Assembly (NCBI GenBank): GCA_020637795.1
Contig: JACKJT010000001.1
Location: 806,001-870,000 of the forward strand
Origin: Hoeflea sp.
GTDB taxonomy: Bacteria; Pseudomonadota; Alphaproteobacteria; Rhizobiales; Rhizobiaceae
Direction of reading: 5' to 3'
Length of the DNA stretch: 64,000 bases
Made by a program: the position numbers and the translations under genes. This document shows positions 33,278 through 43,024 of the stretch, piece after piece. The first letter of the stretch is position 1, and the number at the start of each line of letters is the position of its first letter. Under the pieces are notes generated by a model, which had not been told where the DNA came from, ran no database searches, and saw only the letters and a list, made by a program, of their open reading frames with translations.

Positions 33278-34875
33278 TGACAACCCGATCCCCCACCGTC
33301 GGCGAGGCGCTGGTGACCATGCTGGAACAGGCCGGCGTCGACACCGTGTTCGGCATTCCCGGTGTGCACACCATCGAGCTCTACCGCGGCCTTGCCGCCA
33401 GCTCCATCCGCCATATAACGCCCCGGCACGAACAGGGCGCTGGCTTCATGGCCGACGGCTACGCCCGCGTCACCGGGCGTCCCGGCGTCTGTTTCGTCAT
33501 CACCGGGCCGGGCCTGACCAACACGCTGACCGCCATGGCGCAGGCGCGTGCCGACAGCATCCCGATGCTGGTGATCTCGGGCGTCAATGCTACCCCGACA
33601 CTGGGCAAGGGGCGCGGGCATCTGCACGAATTGCCCGACCAGGCAGCGCTCGCCAACAGCGTGGCGCTGTGGTCGCATACACTCACGGACCCCGCGCGGC
33701 TCGGTGACGTCCTGCAGAAGGCATTCTCGATCATGACCAGCGGGCGGCCCGGTCCGGTCCATATCGAGATCCCGACCGATGTGATGAAACTGCCGGCGCC
33801 GGACCAGGGGTTCGCGATGCCTGAGACAAGTCCGCCGCGCGCGTCCTCGAACGAGCTTGCCTCCGCTGCCCGCATATGCGCGGCGGCAAGCAAGCCCGCC
33901 ATCCTGATCGGTGGCGGGGCCGTCCGGCTTGGCGAAGGCGTTCGCCGGCTCGCCGAAGCGCTCGACGCCCCGGTGATCAGCACCACCAATGCCCGCGGCG
34001 TGATGGCAGGCCATGTGCTTGACGTTCCGGCCAGTCCCAGCCTTGCCTGCGTGCGCGAAATGCTTGCCGGCTCGGATCTCGTGCTTGCGCTTGGAACAGA
34101 GCTGGGACCGACCGATTGCGACATGTACGAGGATGGCGGATTTGCGCTTCCGGCAAACCTGATCCGGGTGGATATCGACGCCAGTCAGCTGGCACGCGGC
34201 CCGAAGCCGGAACTGGCGATCAGGGCCGGAGTTGGCACCTTCATCGAAGACATGCTCGCGACTGCCGGCACGTGGACGCAACAGCACTCCGGCGAAGGGG
34301 CCGAACGCGCGGAGACCGCCCGACAACACGCCAAGGCCGAGATCGGCGAGGCCTATCTCGGGCATGTCGACCTGCTGCAGGAGATCTGGACGGCCTTGCC
34401 CGAGGCAACTCTAGTGGGGGATTCGACCCAGCTGGTCTATGCCGGCAACATGTATGTCGAGGCGCCGCGGCAAGCGGCCTGGTTCAATTCCGCCACCGGT
34501 TTTGGCACGCTTGGCTATGCCGCGCCGGCAGCCATCGGCGCGGCACTCGGCCATCCCGGCCGCCCGGCGGTGGCGCTGCTCGGCGACGGCGGTTTCCAGT
34601 TCACACTCGCCGAGCTTGGCAGCGCATGTGACTGCGGCGCCGACGTGGCCTTCCTGGTCTGGAACAATGCCGGCTACCGGGAGATCGAAACCTCGATGAC
34701 CGGCTCCAACATCACCCCAATCGGTGTCACCCCGTCGGCGCCGGACTTTTCAATGGTCGCCTCCGCCTATGGTCTTGCCTCGCGCCGGGTCAGCAGCCGC
34801 GAGGCTGTGATTTCGGCGCTGATGGAGCTGCCCCGGCCCTGCCTGATCGAGTATCTCGACAACGGCTCCGCCTGA
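33277..34875 (+). CDS. ThDP-dependent 2-ketoarginine (5-guanidino-2-oxopentanoate) decarboxylase, AruI-like
   Basis: 532 residues, three-domain acetolactate-synthase-like ThDP enzyme. The catalytic Glu is in TPRHEQGAGFMADGYAR, and the ThDP/Mg2+ motif runs from LLGDGGFQFTLAELG to VWNNAGY. AruI decarboxylates 2-ketoarginine to 4-guanidinobutyraldehyde. The text around GIPGVHTIELYRGLA matches proteins of this class better than true acetolactate synthases. ATG at 33277 shares a base with the previous stop (TGATG) and has GGAGAG 6 bases ahead; GTG at 33274 is an alternative. The aldehyde dehydrogenase and guanidinobutyrase needed next are not adjacent. Confidence 0.75.
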   Translation: MTTRSPTVGEALVTMLEQAGVDTVFGIPGVHTIELYRGLAASSIRHITPRHEQGAGFMADGYARVTGRPGVCFVITGPGLTNTLTAMAQARADSIPMLVISGVNATPTLGKGRGHLHELPDQAALANSVALWSHTLTDPARLGDVLQKAFSIMTSGRPGPVHIEIPTDVMKLPAPDQGFAMPETSPPRASSNELASAARICAAASKPAILIGGGAVRLGEGVRRLAEALDAPVISTTNARGVMAGHVLDVPASPSLACVREMLAGSDLVLALGTELGPTDCDMYEDGGFALPANLIRVDIDASQLARGPKPELAIRAGVGTFIEDMLATAGTWTQQHSGEGAERAETARQHAKAEIGEAYLGHVDLLQEIWTALPEATLVGDSTQLVYAGNMYVEAPRQAAWFNSATGFGTLGYAAPAAIGAALGHPGRPAVALLGDGGFQFTLAELGSACDCGADVAFLVWNNAGYREIETSMTGSNITPIGVTPSAPDFSMVASAYGLASRRVSSREAVISALMELPRPCLIEYLDNGSA

Positions 34876-34879
34876 TCAC

Positions 34880-36043
34880 CTACTTGCAGAGCGAATCAAG
34901 CAGCCGGTCCATGAACGCCTTGCCGGCGGCCAGCTGATCAAGCGAGAGGAACTCGTCGGGCTGATGCGCCTGGGCGATATCGCCCGGACCGCAGATCACC
35001 GTCGAATAGCCGCGGATCTGGAACTGGCTGCCTTCGGTGCCGTAGCTGACCACATGCTGGCCATTGTCGCCGGTCAGACGGCGCGCCAGCGTTTCGGCGG
35101 GACCATCGACCTCGGGCGTGAGTGCCGGAAGCGCAAACCCGCGCTTGAGTTCAAACCCGGTATCGGGATAGATCTTCTGCATCTCGGCGGTCAGTTCGGC
35201 CGCCTTTGCCTCGATGGCCTTGGCCCAGTCATCGGGACTTTCCCCAGGCACGAAACGGAACTCGATGAAGAACCGGCAATCCTTGGCGGTGATGTTGTGC
35301 GCGGTGCCGCCCTCGATCATGCCGACATGGAGGGTGGTGAAGGGCGGATCGAAGGGGGCCGCCAGTTCGGACGCTTGCCGCGCGGCATTTTCCGCGTTGC
35401 GCTGGTTGGCCCAGTCGATCAGTTTTGCCGCCTGCATGATGGCGCTGACACCGTATGGCAGGAGTGAGGAATGCACCTCGAATCCGCGGACATGAACATG
35501 ATAGGCAAGGCCGCCCTTGTGACCCGTGACCACCCGCATCATCGTCGGCTCGCCGACAATGACCTCGCGGGCGCGCGGCAAGGTTCCCATCATCGCCTCG
35601 ACCAGATCGACGACTGCAACACAGCCGACCTCTTCATCGAATGACAGGGCAAGCTGCAAGGGGCGCTTGAGAGGCAGTTTTGCGGCGCGCGCCATTGCCA
35701 TGAGCGCCAGCGCGTCAAACCCCTTCATGTCGCAGGCACCGCGGCCATAGAGTCTTCCGTCGCGTTCGGTCAGCGTCCAGGGATCGGTGGACCAGGCCTG
35801 GCCGTCGACAGGCACAACGTCGGTGTGTCCGGACAGGATGACCCCGCCATCGATTCCGGGGCCTGTCTGGGCATAAAGATGCGCCTTCGTGCCGCAGGGG
35901 CTGATGATCCGTTCGGAGCTGATCCCATGGCTGGAAAGATATGATTCAACCCACTCGACAAGCGGCAGATTGGTTTCGCGGCTGACCGTGGGAAACGAAA
36001 CCAGTTTTGCCAGGATCTCGCGAATATTAGAATTGTCTTCCAT
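34880..36043 (-). CDS. argE: Acetylornithine deacetylase-like M20 metallopeptidase
   Basis: 387 residues, M20/ArgE family. The dizinc ligands are in LSGHTDVVPVDG, ACDMKGFDALAL and SFDEEVGC, with the dimerisation domain in the middle third (KGGLAYHVHVRGFEVHSSL) and the last His in GDIAQAHQPDEF. ArgE removes acetate from N2-acetyl-ornithine. It converges with the AruI-like gene with only 4 bases between stops. A related N-acyl amino acid deacylase role is possible: alphaproteobacteria usually make ornithine with ArgJ, so this copy may serve catabolism of acylated arginine or ornithine. A GAGG ribosome site is present. Confidence 0.8.
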   Translation of the reverse strand: MEDNSNIREILAKLVSFPTVSRETNLPLVEWVESYLSSHGISSERIISPCGTKAHLYAQTGPGIDGGVILSGHTDVVPVDGQAWSTDPWTLTERDGRLYGRGACDMKGFDALALMAMARAAKLPLKRPLQLALSFDEEVGCVAVVDLVEAMMGTLPRAREVIVGEPTMMRVVTGHKGGLAYHVHVRGFEVHSSLLPYGVSAIMQAAKLIDWANQRNAENAARQASELAAPFDPPFTTLHVGMIEGGTAHNITAKDCRFFIEFRFVPGESPDDWAKAIEAKAAELTAEMQKIYPDTGFELKRGFALPALTPEVDGPAETLARRLTGDNGQHVVSYGTEGSQFQIRGYSTVICGPGDIAQAHQPDEFLSLDQLAAGKAFMDRLLDSLCK

Positions 36044-36197
36044 GAACGGGCCTCAAATTAGTCGGTTTCGTCAATCTCGTACCGATTTCCACACTTTTGT
36101 TCACGCCGGCCACCCTTGTCCAGCGCCGGTTTTGCGGGAAATTTTATTTCGAGCACTAGCACGTTTGGACACTTATCACTCAAATTGAAAAAGCCCA

Positions 36198-36209
36198 CTG
36201 GTCAACCAG
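36198..36209. promoter_or_regulatory. Palindrome CTGGTCAACCAG upstream of the dipeptide ABC operon
   Basis: Arms CTGGT/ACCAG around a CA centre, with a second TGGTCAA half-site at 36218-36224. It sits in the 257-base gap between the divergent argE and dppD genes. The form resembles FadR-type GntR operators (TGGTCnnACCA), but no such regulator is encoded next to it. Confidence 0.3.
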
Positions 36210-36300
36210 CGAGAAATTGGTCAATAGTAGCGGCCACCGGCGGTCGTGAGATCAGACCGGCAACAAAAATAACGGGAAAACATCTCCCGAGGGGTACAGT

Positions 36301-37312
<1,012 letters not shown>

Positions 37313-37320
<8 letters not shown>

Positions 37321-38350
37321 AGCCGAATCGGTAAACCCGCTCGTCAAGGTGCGGGATCTGAAGATGTATTTCCCGATTCACTCGGGGCTGTTCCGGACCC
37401 ATGTCGGCGATATCAAGGCGGTGGACGGCATCAGCTTCGACATCATGCCCGGCGAGACGCTCGGGCTGGTGGGAGAATCGGGCTGCGGCAAGTCGACGGT
37501 CGGCCGCTCGATCCTGCGGCTTTACGATGTCACCAGCGGCACGGTGGAAATCAACGGTTCCGAAATCGCCCATGTGGATCGCGACAGCCTGCGTTCGAAG
37601 CGGCCGATGATGCAGATGATCTTCCAGGATCCGCAGGCCAGCCTCAACCCGCGGATGACCGTGGCCAGCATCATCGGCGAGCCGCTTGACGAGCACATGA
37701 AGCTCTCGTCGGATGAAAGGCTTGCCCGGATCTACGAACTAATGGACTGGGTCGGGCTCAACCGGGCCTTCGCCAAACGTTATCCGCACGAGTTTTCCGG
37801 CGGTCAGCGCCAGCGCATCGGCATTGCGCGGGCACTGGCGCTGAACCCGAAATTCATCGTCTGCGACGAACCGATCGCGGCGCTCGACGTCTCGATCCAG
37901 GCTCAGGTAGTCAACCTGCTCGAGGAATTGCAGGACCGGCTCGACCTGACCTACCTGTTCATCAGCCACGACCTTTCGATGGTCCGCCACATCGCCGACC
38001 GGGTTGCGGTGATGTATCTGGGCCGGATTGTCGAAGTGGCGTCGCGGGAAGCGCTGTTTGCAGAGCCGCTTCACCCCTACACACAGGCTTTGCTCTCCGC
38101 CGTGCCGGAACCCGATCCAGAATTGGAACGGCACCGCAAACCGATTGTCCTGCAGGGCGATGTGCCTTCGCCGGCCAACCCTCCAAAGGGGTGCAACTTC
38201 TCAACCCGATGCCCGAAGGTCATGGACATCTGCCGGCAGATTGAGCCGGAAGTCCGGGATTTCGGAGGCGGAAGACAGGTGGCATGCCACCTCTATTCCG
38301 AAAACATGACAACGACCGCGGAACCAACCGCCGGCCAAACAAAAAACTGA
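37313..38350 (+). CDS. dppF: Dipeptide/oligopeptide ABC transporter ATP-binding protein (DppF type)
   Basis: 345 residues. Walker A GESGCGKST, signature FSGGQRQRIGIARAL, Walker B FIVCDEPIAALDVS, switch ISHDLS. The C-terminal CNFSTRCPKVMDIC extension mirrors that of DppD; the two form the heterodimeric motor. It overlaps dppD by 8 bases and lies 22 bases before the binding-protein gene. Confidence 0.88.
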
Positions 38351-38372
38351 TAAAATCAACAAGGAGACAGCC

Positions 38373-40073
38373 ATGAAACTGAGAACTATTCTGATGGGCG
38401 CCGTCGCCGCTATGGCGATCGCACCTGTCGCACATGCCGAGCGAGGCTCGGATGGCGAAGTCAAGATCATCTACTGGCAGGCGCCCTCGATCCTGAACCC
38501 GTATCTGTCGGGTGGCACCAAGGATATCGAAGCTTCGTCGCTGGTCGTCGAGCCGCTGGCCCGTTTCAATGAGAAGGGCGCATTGGTTCCCTTCCTCGTC
38601 GACGAGATTCCGACAGTCGAAAACGGCGGCGTTTCCGCCGACCTGACCTCGATCACCTGGAAGCTGAAGGAAGGCCTCAAGTGGTCTGACGGCACCCCTG
38701 TGACCTCGGCAGACGTCAAGTTCACCGCGGAATACTGCATGGCGCCGGATGGCGGTTGCGCGCAGAGCGCCAAGTTCGACGGCGTGAAGAGCATCGACAC
38801 GCCGGACGACCTGACCATCGTCGTCAACTTCACCGGTCCGAAGCCCGTGCCTTACGCAGCCTTCGTCGGCGCACAGTCCCCGGTCATCCAGAAGGCACAG
38901 TTCGAGAACTGCCTCGGCGCCAAGGCCCAGGAATGCACCTCGGCCAACTTCGGCCCGATCGGCACCGGTCCTTTCGTCGTCACCGACTTCAAGCCGAACG
39001 ACGTGATCACCATGAAGGCCAATGACAATTATCGCGATGCGGCCAAGCCGGCATTCGCGACGCTGACCTTCAAGGGCGGCGGCGACGCGGCGGCAGCAGG
39101 CCGCGCCGTGATGGAAACAGGCGAATACGACTACGCCTGGAACCTGCAGCTCGCACCCGACGTGATCGCGAAGATGGCCGAAGGCGGCAAGGGTATGCCG
39201 GTTTCGGGCTTCGGCACGCTGGTCGAGCGTATCGAAATGAACATGACCGACCCGTCGCCGGACCTGCCGGAAGGCGAGCGCGCGACCGCCAAGCACCCGC
39301 ACCCGATCCTTTCGGACGAACGCGTGCGCCGTGCACTTTCCATGGCGATCGACCGCAACCTGCTGGTCGAAATCGGTTACGGCCAGGCCGGCCGCCCGAC
39401 CTGCAACCTAGTTCCCGCACCGGAGCTCTTTGCATCGGACAACACCGACTGCCTGACGCAGGACGTCGAAGGCGCCAAGGCTCTGCTTGAAGAAGCCGGC
39501 TGGACCGTTGGCGCCGGTGGCGTCCGCGAAAAGGACGGCATGAAGCTGAAGCTTCTCTACCAGACCTCGACCAACGCCGTTCGCCAGGACTTCCAGGCGC
39601 TGATCAAGCAGTGGTGGGCCGATATCGGCGTTGAGACCGAACTGAAAAACATCGATGCATCCGTGTTCTTCGGCGGCGATCCGGCATCGCCTGACACCTT
39701 CCAGAAGTTCTATGCGGACGTCGAAATGTACGCCAACAACTTCGACGGAACCGATCCGGAGCAGTATCTGGGCCAGTACACCTGCGAAAAGGCTCCCCGG
39801 CCGGAAACACAGTGGCAGGGCGAGAACATCAACCGCTTCTGCGATCCGGCTTATGATGAACTGGTTGCCGAACTCGGCAAGACCGGCGAAATCTCCAAGC
39901 GCGCCGAAATCGCCAAGAAGCTCAACGACATGATCACCAAGGACACGATGACCATCGTGCCGCTGGTCGATCGTGGCCGCGTTTCGGCTCACGCCAGCAG
40001 CCTCGGCGGTGTTGTCCTCAACACCTGGGATTCCGAACTGTGGAATGTCGCGGACTGGTACCGCATCAAGTAA
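38373..40073 (+). CDS. Peptide ABC transporter substrate-binding protein (family 5)
   Basis: 566 residues with a signal peptide to about residue 22 (AHA-E). The body is the DppA/OppA-type fold: WKLKEGLKWSDGTPVTSADVKFT (in the 90-115 region), GTGPFVVTDFKPND, RVRRALSMAIDRNLL. Several Cys residues (for example CMAPDGGC, CLGAKAQEC, CNLVP) suggest disulfides, more than is usual for the family. AAGGAGA precedes the ATG. Ligand unknown; a short peptide or opine-like compound is the general expectation. Confidence 0.85.
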   Translation: MKLRTILMGAVAAMAIAPVAHAERGSDGEVKIIYWQAPSILNPYLSGGTKDIEASSLVVEPLARFNEKGALVPFLVDEIPTVENGGVSADLTSITWKLKEGLKWSDGTPVTSADVKFTAEYCMAPDGGCAQSAKFDGVKSIDTPDDLTIVVNFTGPKPVPYAAFVGAQSPVIQKAQFENCLGAKAQECTSANFGPIGTGPFVVTDFKPNDVITMKANDNYRDAAKPAFATLTFKGGGDAAAAGRAVMETGEYDYAWNLQLAPDVIAKMAEGGKGMPVSGFGTLVERIEMNMTDPSPDLPEGERATAKHPHPILSDERVRRALSMAIDRNLLVEIGYGQAGRPTCNLVPAPELFASDNTDCLTQDVEGAKALLEEAGWTVGAGGVREKDGMKLKLLYQTSTNAVRQDFQALIKQWWADIGVETELKNIDASVFFGGDPASPDTFQKFYADVEMYANNFDGTDPEQYLGQYTCEKAPRPETQWQGENINRFCDPAYDELVAELGKTGEISKRAEIAKKLNDMITKDTMTIVPLVDRGRVSAHASSLGGVVLNTWDSELWNVADWYRIK

Positions 40074-40082
40074 TGCAGACAA

Positions 40083-40112
40083 TGAATGGCCCTGCCCCGG
40101 CGGGGCCATTCA
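40083..40112 (+). terminator. Stem-loop between peptide-binding protein and permease genes
   Basis: TGAATGGCCC (40083-40092) pairs with GGGCCATTCA (40103-40112): 10 base pairs and a GC-rich 10-base loop, 10 bases after the binding-protein stop. There is no T-tract, and the permease genes follow, so it is read as a partial terminator or mRNA stabiliser. Confidence 0.6.
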
Positions 40113-40161
40113 CTCCCCCTGCACATTTCCTGCGCCAAACTGCTGAACCGAGGCGTCGCCT

Positions 40162-41169
40162 ATGCTGACTTTTACATTCCGACGATTGTTGTTGGCGATA
40201 CCGACGCTTGTGCTCATCAGTCTGATCATCTTCCTGCTCCTGGACCTGGCGCCCGGCGATCCGCTGGCCGACCAGCCGCTGAGCATCCCGCCCGAAGTGC
40301 GCCAGAAGATGCGCGACGCGCTGGGCCTCGATTCGCCCGCCTATGTCCGCTACCTGCTGTGGGCCAAGCAGTTCTTCTGGGTCGAGCCGCTCGTCTTCAT
40401 CGACTGGGTTACGGGCACCAGCTTCTCCGAAGGCATGCAGCGCATTGTCTCTTGGCAGTTCCGCGCACCGGTGTTCGACATCATCATTCAGCGCCTGCCG
40501 CAAACCCTGTGGGTTGTCGGACTTGCCTATCTGGTCGGGGTGCTGATCGCGCTGCCGATCGGCATCATCTCGGCCTACAGGCAGTATTCCTGGTTCGACC
40601 AGGTCGGCACCTTCATCTCGATGATCGGATTCTCGGTTCCGCCGTTCTTCTCGGGCGTTTTGATGATCGTGTTCTTCGCGATCATGCTGCCGTGGTTTCC
40701 GTCGATCTACGACACCACGCTGGTGGTGGATGATTTCGAGAGCTTCGGCCAGCAGATCCGCCAGATGACGTTGCCGGTGATGGTGCTGGCGCTGCAGACA
40801 ACGGCGCAATTGTCGCGCTTCATGCGCGCCTCGATGCTCGACAACCTCAATCACGATTATGTCCGCACCGCGCGGGCCAAGGGCATGACCGAGAAGGTGG
40901 TGCTGCTGGTGCACGTACTGCGCAATTCGATGATCCCGGTGGTTACCGTCATCGCGCTCGGCATCCCGTCGATCTTCGGCGGCGCCATCATCACCGAGCA
41001 GATCTTCAAGGTGAACGGCTTGGGCCAGCTGCTGATCACGGCAATCTATGCAAACGACCTGCCGATGGTGCAGACGCTGGCCTTCATCTTCGCCGTGCTG
41101 ATCGTGCTGTGCAATCTCATCGCCGACGTGCTGTACGGCCTGCTTGATCCGAGGATCCGCTATGACTGA
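40162..41169 (+). CDS. dppB: Peptide ABC transporter permease (DppB type)
   Basis: 335 residues, about six helices with a first transmembrane helix followed by a large periplasmic loop (about 30-115). The EAA-loop region is YVRTARAKGMTEKVVLLVHVLRNS. GAGGCG precedes the ATG. It ends with an 8-base overlap into the DppC-type gene, so the two channel halves are coupled. Confidence 0.87.
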   Translation: MLTFTFRRLLLAIPTLVLISLIIFLLLDLAPGDPLADQPLSIPPEVRQKMRDALGLDSPAYVRYLLWAKQFFWVEPLVFIDWVTGTSFSEGMQRIVSWQFRAPVFDIIIQRLPQTLWVVGLAYLVGVLIALPIGIISAYRQYSWFDQVGTFISMIGFSVPPFFSGVLMIVFFAIMLPWFPSIYDTTLVVDDFESFGQQIRQMTLPVMVLALQTTAQLSRFMRASMLDNLNHDYVRTARAKGMTEKVVLLVHVLRNSMIPVVTVIALGIPSIFGGAIITEQIFKVNGLGQLLITAIYANDLPMVQTLAFIFAVLIVLCNLIADVLYGLLDPRIRYD

Positions 41170-42082
41170 CGCTCCCATGCTGGAACCGGCAAAGGCCGAC
41201 ACGTCGGGACGCTCGCAATGGTGGGACGTCTGGGACCAGTTCAAGACACACAAGGGCGCGCTGTTCGGCGCGGCGGTGTTCCTGTTCATCGTGCTGGCCG
41301 TGACCATCGGCCCGTTGCTGTGGACCATCGAGCCGACCTTCATCGACATCCGCGCCCGCAACTCCGGCCCCGGCCTGGCTCACCCGTTCGGCACCGATCA
41401 GCTGGGCCGGGACATCTTGGCAAGGATGATGGCAGGCGGCCAGGTCTCGATCGCCGTCGGCCTCACCGCGATGCTGATCAGCGTTCTGCTTGGAACCCTG
41501 ATCGGCGTGGTGGCCGGTTTCTTCCGCAGGCTTGACGGTGTCCTGATGGGGTTAACCGACCTGTTCCTGGCGCTGCCGCTGCTGCCGCTGCTCCTGGTCA
41601 TGGTGATGCTGTTCCGCGAAACCCTGTCGCGCAGCTTCGGACCGGAGATGGGCACATTCATCCTGATCGTCTCCGCCATCGGCGTGACCAGCTGGATGCA
41701 GACCGCGCGCATCGTGCGCGGCGAGGTGCTGGCGCTGAAGGAGCGGGAATTCGTGCTCGCCGCCCGTTCGATCGGCACGCCGTCCCGGCGCATGATCCTG
41801 CGCCACATCCTGCCCAACGTGCTCTCGCCGATCATGGTTTCGGCAACGCTGGGGATCGCCACCGCGATCATCACGGAATCGGCGCTGTCGTTCCTCGGTC
41901 TCGGCTTCCCGCCGGATTTCCCGACCTGGGGCCGGCTGCTGTTTGATGCGATCGACTACCTGCAGCAATATCCGGAGCGGGTGTTCTGGCCGGGGCTGGC
42001 GATCTCGCTGACCGTGCTGAGCGTCAATTACATCGGCGACGGCCTGCGCGACGCGCTCGACCCGCGCATCCGCGGACGCTGA
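41162..42082 (+). CDS. dppC: Peptide ABC transporter permease (DppC type)
   Basis: 306 residues, with the OppC N-terminal domain and the permease core (GTDQLGRDILARMMAGGQ; EFVLAARSIGTPSRRMILRH is the EAA region). The start was moved to ATG 41162, preceded by GAGGATCC. It is the last gene of the operon and is followed by an inverted repeat. Confidence 0.87.
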   Translation: MTDAPMLEPAKADTSGRSQWWDVWDQFKTHKGALFGAAVFLFIVLAVTIGPLLWTIEPTFIDIRARNSGPGLAHPFGTDQLGRDILARMMAGGQVSIAVGLTAMLISVLLGTLIGVVAGFFRRLDGVLMGLTDLFLALPLLPLLLVMVMLFRETLSRSFGPEMGTFILIVSAIGVTSWMQTARIVRGEVLALKEREFVLAARSIGTPSRRMILRHILPNVLSPIMVSATLGIATAIITESALSFLGLGFPPDFPTWGRLLFDAIDYLQQYPERVFWPGLAISLTVLSVNYIGDGLRDALDPRIRGR

Positions 42083-42087
42083 ACCGC

Positions 42088-42108
42088 GGTCCGGAGCACG
42101 TCCGGACC
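42088..42108. terminator. Inverted repeat after the dipeptide ABC operon
   Basis: GGTCCGGA (42088-42095), loop GCACG, TCCGGACC (42101-42108): a perfect 8-base stem between the convergent dppC and transglutaminase genes. The flank CCCGAAAACGG resembles intergenic repeat text common in rhizobial genomes. There is no T-tract on the plus strand. Confidence 0.5.
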
Positions 42109-42140
42109 CGAAAACGGTATCCAGCCTTTACAGGTTCGAT

Positions 42141-43022
42141 CTAGTCACCGACCGGCACCACATCGACCGACTGGTTGCTGGTTTGTCCGCCGGCTGTTCG
42201 CATGGCGCCGCGCACCGGCGCGACATCGGCATAATCGCGGCCGTAAGCCACCACGATGTGATCGGTGCCGGCGAAAACCGCGTTGGTCGGATCATACTCC
42301 ACCCAGCCGACGCCGGGACCGCACCAGGCCGACACCCAGGCATGCATGGCATCCGCGCCCTCGAGCCGCTCCTGTCCGGGCGGCGGCAGGGTTCTAAGAT
42401 AACCGCTGACATAACCGGCCGGAATGCCCAGGCTCCTCATTGCAATGATCATGATGTGGGTGAAGTCCTGGCAGACGCCGTGCCGGGCGGCAAAGGCCTC
42501 GGCGGCAGGCGTGTCCACCGTGGTTGCGTCAGCGTCAAACCGCATCTCCCGATGCAGCGCCAAGCCTAGCCCCGCAACGATGTCGCCGCATTGCCTATCT
42601 GGCCGGGCCAGCGTGCGAGCCCAATCCGCAATCGCCGCATCCGGCCTGGCGTAGGGAGACGCCGGCAGGAAGTGCAAGGGCGACCGGGGGCCAAGATCCC
42701 TCTCGGCATCCAGCGCCCCGGCAAGATCCGGAAGATCGACCGAAGCTGCCGCCGGTTCTGCTCCGCCCGTCACTTCCACCCTGGCCTTGAGCGCGATCAC
42801 GATCTTGCTGTGAGGCTCGGTGAAAGCGATCTCGGTCAGCCTGTTGCCGAAGAAATCCTGGCGCTCGCGACGCATGGCCGGCGCCGGATCGATATCGATG
42901 CTGCCGGCGATCAGGCGCTGGCGGCCGGGGATGGTCAACGGCATCGCATGCAGGATCTGGCGGGCGCCGGCAGCCGGCGCCTGAAAGATGTAATTGATGC
43001 CGAGCTTGATGTCGTAGAGCAT
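42141..43022 (-). CDS. Transglutaminase-like cysteine protease-fold protein with bacterial N-terminal domain
   Basis: 293 residues: an N-terminal beta domain of bacterial transglutaminases (about 1-90) and the transglutaminase-like core. Catalytic Cys in RHGVCQDFTHIMIIA, His in DAMHAWVSAW, Asp in WVEYDPTNA. Such domains act as peptidases or amide-bond transferases. ATG at 43022 is chosen; GTG at 43028 would overlap the preceding stop as GTGA. It is the third gene of a conserved trio with the ATP-grasp/alpha-E fusion and a large transglutaminase-DUF2126 protein. Function unknown experimentally as far as I can recall. Confidence 0.85.
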   Translation of the reverse strand: MLYDIKLGINYIFQAPAAGARQILHAMPLTIPGRQRLIAGSIDIDPAPAMRRERQDFFGNRLTEIAFTEPHSKIVIALKARVEVTGGAEPAAASVDLPDLAGALDAERDLGPRSPLHFLPASPYARPDAAIADWARTLARPDRQCGDIVAGLGLALHREMRFDADATTVDTPAAEAFAARHGVCQDFTHIMIIAMRSLGIPAGYVSGYLRTLPPPGQERLEGADAMHAWVSAWCGPGVGWVEYDPTNAVFAGTDHIVVAYGRDYADVAPVRGAMRTAGGQTSNQSVDVVPVGD

Positions 43023-43024
43023 CG

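Noticed and set aside
33277..34875. Calling this gene acetolactate synthase (ilvB/ilvG)
   Set aside because: It is ThDP-dependent and ALS-like, but it lacks a small-subunit gene next to it, sits with an AruH-like transaminase, and its N-terminal GVHTIELYRGLA text fits the 2-ketoarginine decarboxylase group better.
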